From: Brachionus koreanus
Taxonomy: Eukaryota; Rotifera; Eurotatoria; Ploima; Brachionidae
Length of the DNA: 19,593 nucleotides
Reading direction: 5' to 3'
Assembly: GCA_016987375.1 (NCBI GenBank)
Contig: PJRA01000473.1
Location: forward strand, 519,804 to 539,396
This document shows, one piece after another, positions 17,613 through 19,593 of the stretch. A program made the position numbers and the translations under genes. Every line of letters begins with the position of its first letter. Within the stretch, counting starts at the first letter, position 1. The notes under the pieces are model-generated. The model made no database searches. It saw only the letters and a program-made list of their open reading frames with translations, and was not told the DNA's origin.

Positions 17613-17898
17613 CTAAAATTAAAATTTTTAATTAAAATTTTTCAAAAATTCGACTTTATTAATAAAATAAAATGATATTCAAGTATATTTTAATTTATTT
17701 AAAATATTACATTCAAGCATTATTATCTAAGCCTCAAAATTTAACAATTTTTTGAGAATATTTTCCTTTAAAACTATGGCTATAAGACAAAAACTGAAGA
17801 CCAACGTTGATGCTAACTACTGTTACTAAGGGACAATGTTAAAAACAATTAAATATAAAAAAAATGCAAGCCTTATTTGAATTGAAATTGAGGAGAAA
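17613..17898. promoter_or_regulatory. Upstream region and possible 5' leader of the 331-aa gene
   Basis: Contains short upstream ATGs: 17776-17829 (17 codons and a stop) and 17864-17902, whose TGA overlaps the main ATG as ATGA. Whether they are transcribed is unknown because no promoter element can be fixed. The segment 17613-17760 is featureless AT-rich sequence. Confidence 0.25.
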
Positions 17899-18894
17899 AT
17901 GAACAGCAAGCAACCAAAAAAAAACAGTGGCTCTAGAATAACAGGTCCAAAAGTGTTCGAGAAAAATAAAGTAATTCAGGTTCCATTTGAAGAAAATCCT
18001 TTCGAAAATGCGCTGATTGAGAACGCAAAAATCGAAAATAAACTCGAACAAGATAGACTTAAGCTAATTGACTTTAACAAAAGAGTTAAAGAGAGAATTA
18101 AGGCGTATAAATTTGCTGAACGTAAATTAGAACAAGATGCCCAATTGATTATAAGCAAAAATACTGTTTTGTATGCTTCAAAAAAAAAGAATTCTTATTT
18201 ATTGAGATCAAAATCTGCTCTAGACGTCAGTGAGACATCTAGATCGACTGCAAGCATTACATGCTCTGAAGAAAACTTGTCTAATTTTGCTCTAAAAACA
18301 ATTCAAAGCGAGGCTAACAAAAAGGAATTATACAAAAAAAGAATCAAGTCAACTAGAAAAATTTACAGCAATATGGAAAGAGACAAAGTTCGAAATGAAG
18401 CTTTGATCAAGGATTTCAAGTCCAGTGTAACTCAAAAAGAACCCCAAGTGTCAAAATTAAAATCAAAAGTTAAATATAAGAGTAACGTTAAAATAGAGAG
18501 AAACCAAGAATGTGTTCTTGTGCCCAAAATGGAGTCGAATCAAGAGCTTAAAAATTTCATCAATGAAGAACCGGTCAAAGAAGAAAAAAAATTGTCTGTG
18601 TCCTCTCAAATAAGCAATAAAGTAGCTAATAATCAAAAAAAATATTCTCAGACTAATTTGGACAAATATATTAGCTATATGAAAGACAAATTGAGACAAA
18701 AATCAAGTGCACACAAAATGGATATACCACCGATTTGTCAATGTCATTTGAACTCAAAAAATAAACCGAATTTAATTTGGGAAATTGATTTTACAAAATG
18801 TGCAAACAATTGTCTTTTTTATCAAAACCCTAAAGGTGATTTTAATTTATCTATTAAACTTGACATTTTTAAAAAAAATTGTTTTTTTAATTAG
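17899..18894 (+). CDS. Intronless basic coiled-coil protein, possibly CCDC15-like
   Basis: 331 codons, TAG at 18892-18894. The ATG at 17899 follows GGAGAAA and is the first Met of the open frame. Residues about 30-90 are Lys/Glu-rich and helical (ENALIENAKIENKLEQD, RVKERIKAYKFAERKLEQDA), and the middle is Ser/Lys-rich and likely disordered. Residues 277-312 hold PPICQC...W...CANNCLFYQNP, with cysteines at 280, 282, 301 and 305 that could bind a metal. I recall a similar Cys/CANNC-FY-N-P ending in CCDC15-type (centriole-associated) proteins, but this is unverified memory. No intron, signal peptide or membrane segment is seen. It lies between two LINE fragments on the other strand, so a retrocopy is possible, though the frame is intact. 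Confidence 0.8.
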   Translation: MNSKQPKKNSGSRITGPKVFEKNKVIQVPFEENPFENALIENAKIENKLEQDRLKLIDFNKRVKERIKAYKFAERKLEQDAQLIISKNTVLYASKKKNSYLLRSKSALDVSETSRSTASITCSEENLSNFALKTIQSEANKKELYKKRIKSTRKIYSNMERDKVRNEALIKDFKSSVTQKEPQVSKLKSKVKYKSNVKIERNQECVLVPKMESNQELKNFINEEPVKEEKKLSVSSQISNKVANNQKKYSQTNLDKYISYMKDKLRQKSSAHKMDIPPICQCHLNSKNKPNLIWEIDFTKCANNCLFYQNPKGDFNLSIKLDIFKKNCFFN

Positions 18895-19149
18895 AAAATT
18901 TAAGCATTTTAATTTTGATACTGTTAAGAAAGCAAATAGAAAAAAATTTTTTTTCCAATTCAAATATCATAATATTTTGTCTCTCTTTCTTCTTTCTATT
19001 AATAATAATAAAAAATAATAACAGACTTGAGCAAAAGTCCAAAAAAAAAATTTCGAAAAAAATAATTTAAAGTAAAGTCAAAAGACTTTTTTTAAGTTAA
19101 ATCTTGACTTTGACTTATGAACAACTCTGAATAATAAAAATATTTTGTG
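18895..19149 (+). other. 3' flank of the 331-aa gene with polyadenylation signal
   Basis: AATAAA at 19007-19012, about 110 bases after the stop, in an AATAATAATAAA run, is a plausible polyadenylation signal. Beyond it, 19023-19125 holds AAAGTCAAAAGACTTTTTTT and CTTGACTTTGACTT words that fold back weakly. Confidence 0.4.
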
Positions 19150-19495
19150 TATGATACAGCAGGAAAAACTGCGGAGCAAGGCAATGAAAGTGCACTCAAT
19201 GATCAACAGCTTTGATGGGACTTTTATTATATCAGAGTATTCCTCGTTACATTTTTTGATCTATCTTTTTGTTTGGTCTGAAGTTTTAATGTTGCTTTGT
19301 CTTGTATCAATATCCTGTCTTTGTGACCGCTAATACCACCTGTTAGTTCATTGCTTGTGTGTGCGCAGCATTTATTCACAGATTTTTGCCATTCTGGAAT
19401 TCTAAATTTGTTGGTAATTTTAAAAAATTCAATTAGGTCTCCTCGTTCTTTTCTTTCTTTTAAAGTTGCCAATTTAAGCTTTACTAACGTTCAAC
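19150..19495 (-). pseudogene. LINE ORF2 C-terminal fragment
   Basis: The minus strand reads KLATLKERKERGDLIEFFKI, TNKFRIPEWQKSVNKC, SNELTGGISGHKDRIL and NVTRNTLI, then stops, with LPSKLLIIECTFIALLRSF-like sequence to about 19150. The TL-x-x-R-x-ERGDLI-x-x-(F/Y)K pattern and the later RN-x-(F/L) step are the region after the reverse transcriptase in jockey/CR1/L2-type LINEs. It is upstream (in minus-strand order) of the RT piece at 16950-17612, so it is a separate insertion, not the tail of that copy. The 81-codon frame 19227-19472 is intact by chance. Confidence 0.65.
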
Positions 19496-19593
19496 TTTTG
19501 AATGCTTATTTTAAAATTTATTTAACTTTTTTCACATTTTTGAATTTTTCCACATTTTTCGCTTTAGAGCTGAAAAACTAAATAAAAAATTTT

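Noticed and set aside
17807..17820. X-box-like GTTGATGCTAAC upstream of the coiled-coil gene
   Set aside because: It fits the RFX palindrome in only one half and has no spacer. Expected by chance too often to claim.
1..19593. CRISPR arrays, bacterial operons, viral or toxin genes
   Set aside because: No spaced identical repeats, no prokaryotic gene organisation, and all mobile sequences read as eukaryotic LINE, MULE or MITE types.

Overview
The window is very AT-rich metazoan nuclear DNA. It has spliceosomal introns (one of only 48 bases, one of about 8.2 kb), an intact nuclear tRNA-Ser(UGA), and many decayed LINEs, MITE-like foldbacks and a MULE relic. A small-genome invertebrate such as a rotifer fits, but no species can be named from the sequence alone. 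Nothing looks bacterial or viral.

Layout. Positions 98-12726 hold one minus-strand gene that I assembled from six exons. Exons 1 and 2 (12592-12726 and 12358-12530) together encode one PDZ domain with a PWGF carboxylate-binding loop. Exon 3 (3231-4111) is a long low-complexity Q/N/S-rich linker. Exon 4 (972-1052) and exon 5 (328-923) carry a conserved-looking C-terminal region with a GGRGAQIF...RRKEKSEKW motif. Exon 6 (98-157) is a tentative tail. The phases agree at every junction. PDZ plus this basic motif suggests a synaptopodin-2/myopodin-like, actin or Z-disc associated protein.

The introns of this gene are full of mobile-element debris. The 2.2-kb intron has a LINE C-terminal fragment and a foldback. 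The 8.2-kb intron holds a foldback, three repeat stretches, an isolated plus-strand terminal exon (8434-8596) and a plus-strand LINE (about 8655-12122). That LINE is split by about 2.25 kb of sequence bounded by CCCAGTC-type ends.

From 12727 to 16380 is intergenic: a foldback, a MULE transposase relic (13795-14345), hairpins and a possible piggyBac-like remnant. The tRNA-Ser lies at 16381-16462 on the minus strand. A second, minus-strand LINE reverse-transcriptase fragment (16950-17612) is interrupted by a complete 194-bp MITE with a 4-bp target duplication. An intronless plus-strand gene (17899-18894) encodes a basic, coiled-coil 331-aa protein with a C-terminal Cys motif, possibly CCDC15-like. 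The right edge is another LINE C-terminal fragment.

The two protein genes and the tRNA show no sign of working together. The window is ordinary eukaryotic chromatin with two real protein genes, one orphan exon and several layers of nested transposons. I did not find a convincing novel multi-gene system. The most useful observations are the reconstructed PDZ gene, the nested insertions and the orphan exon.
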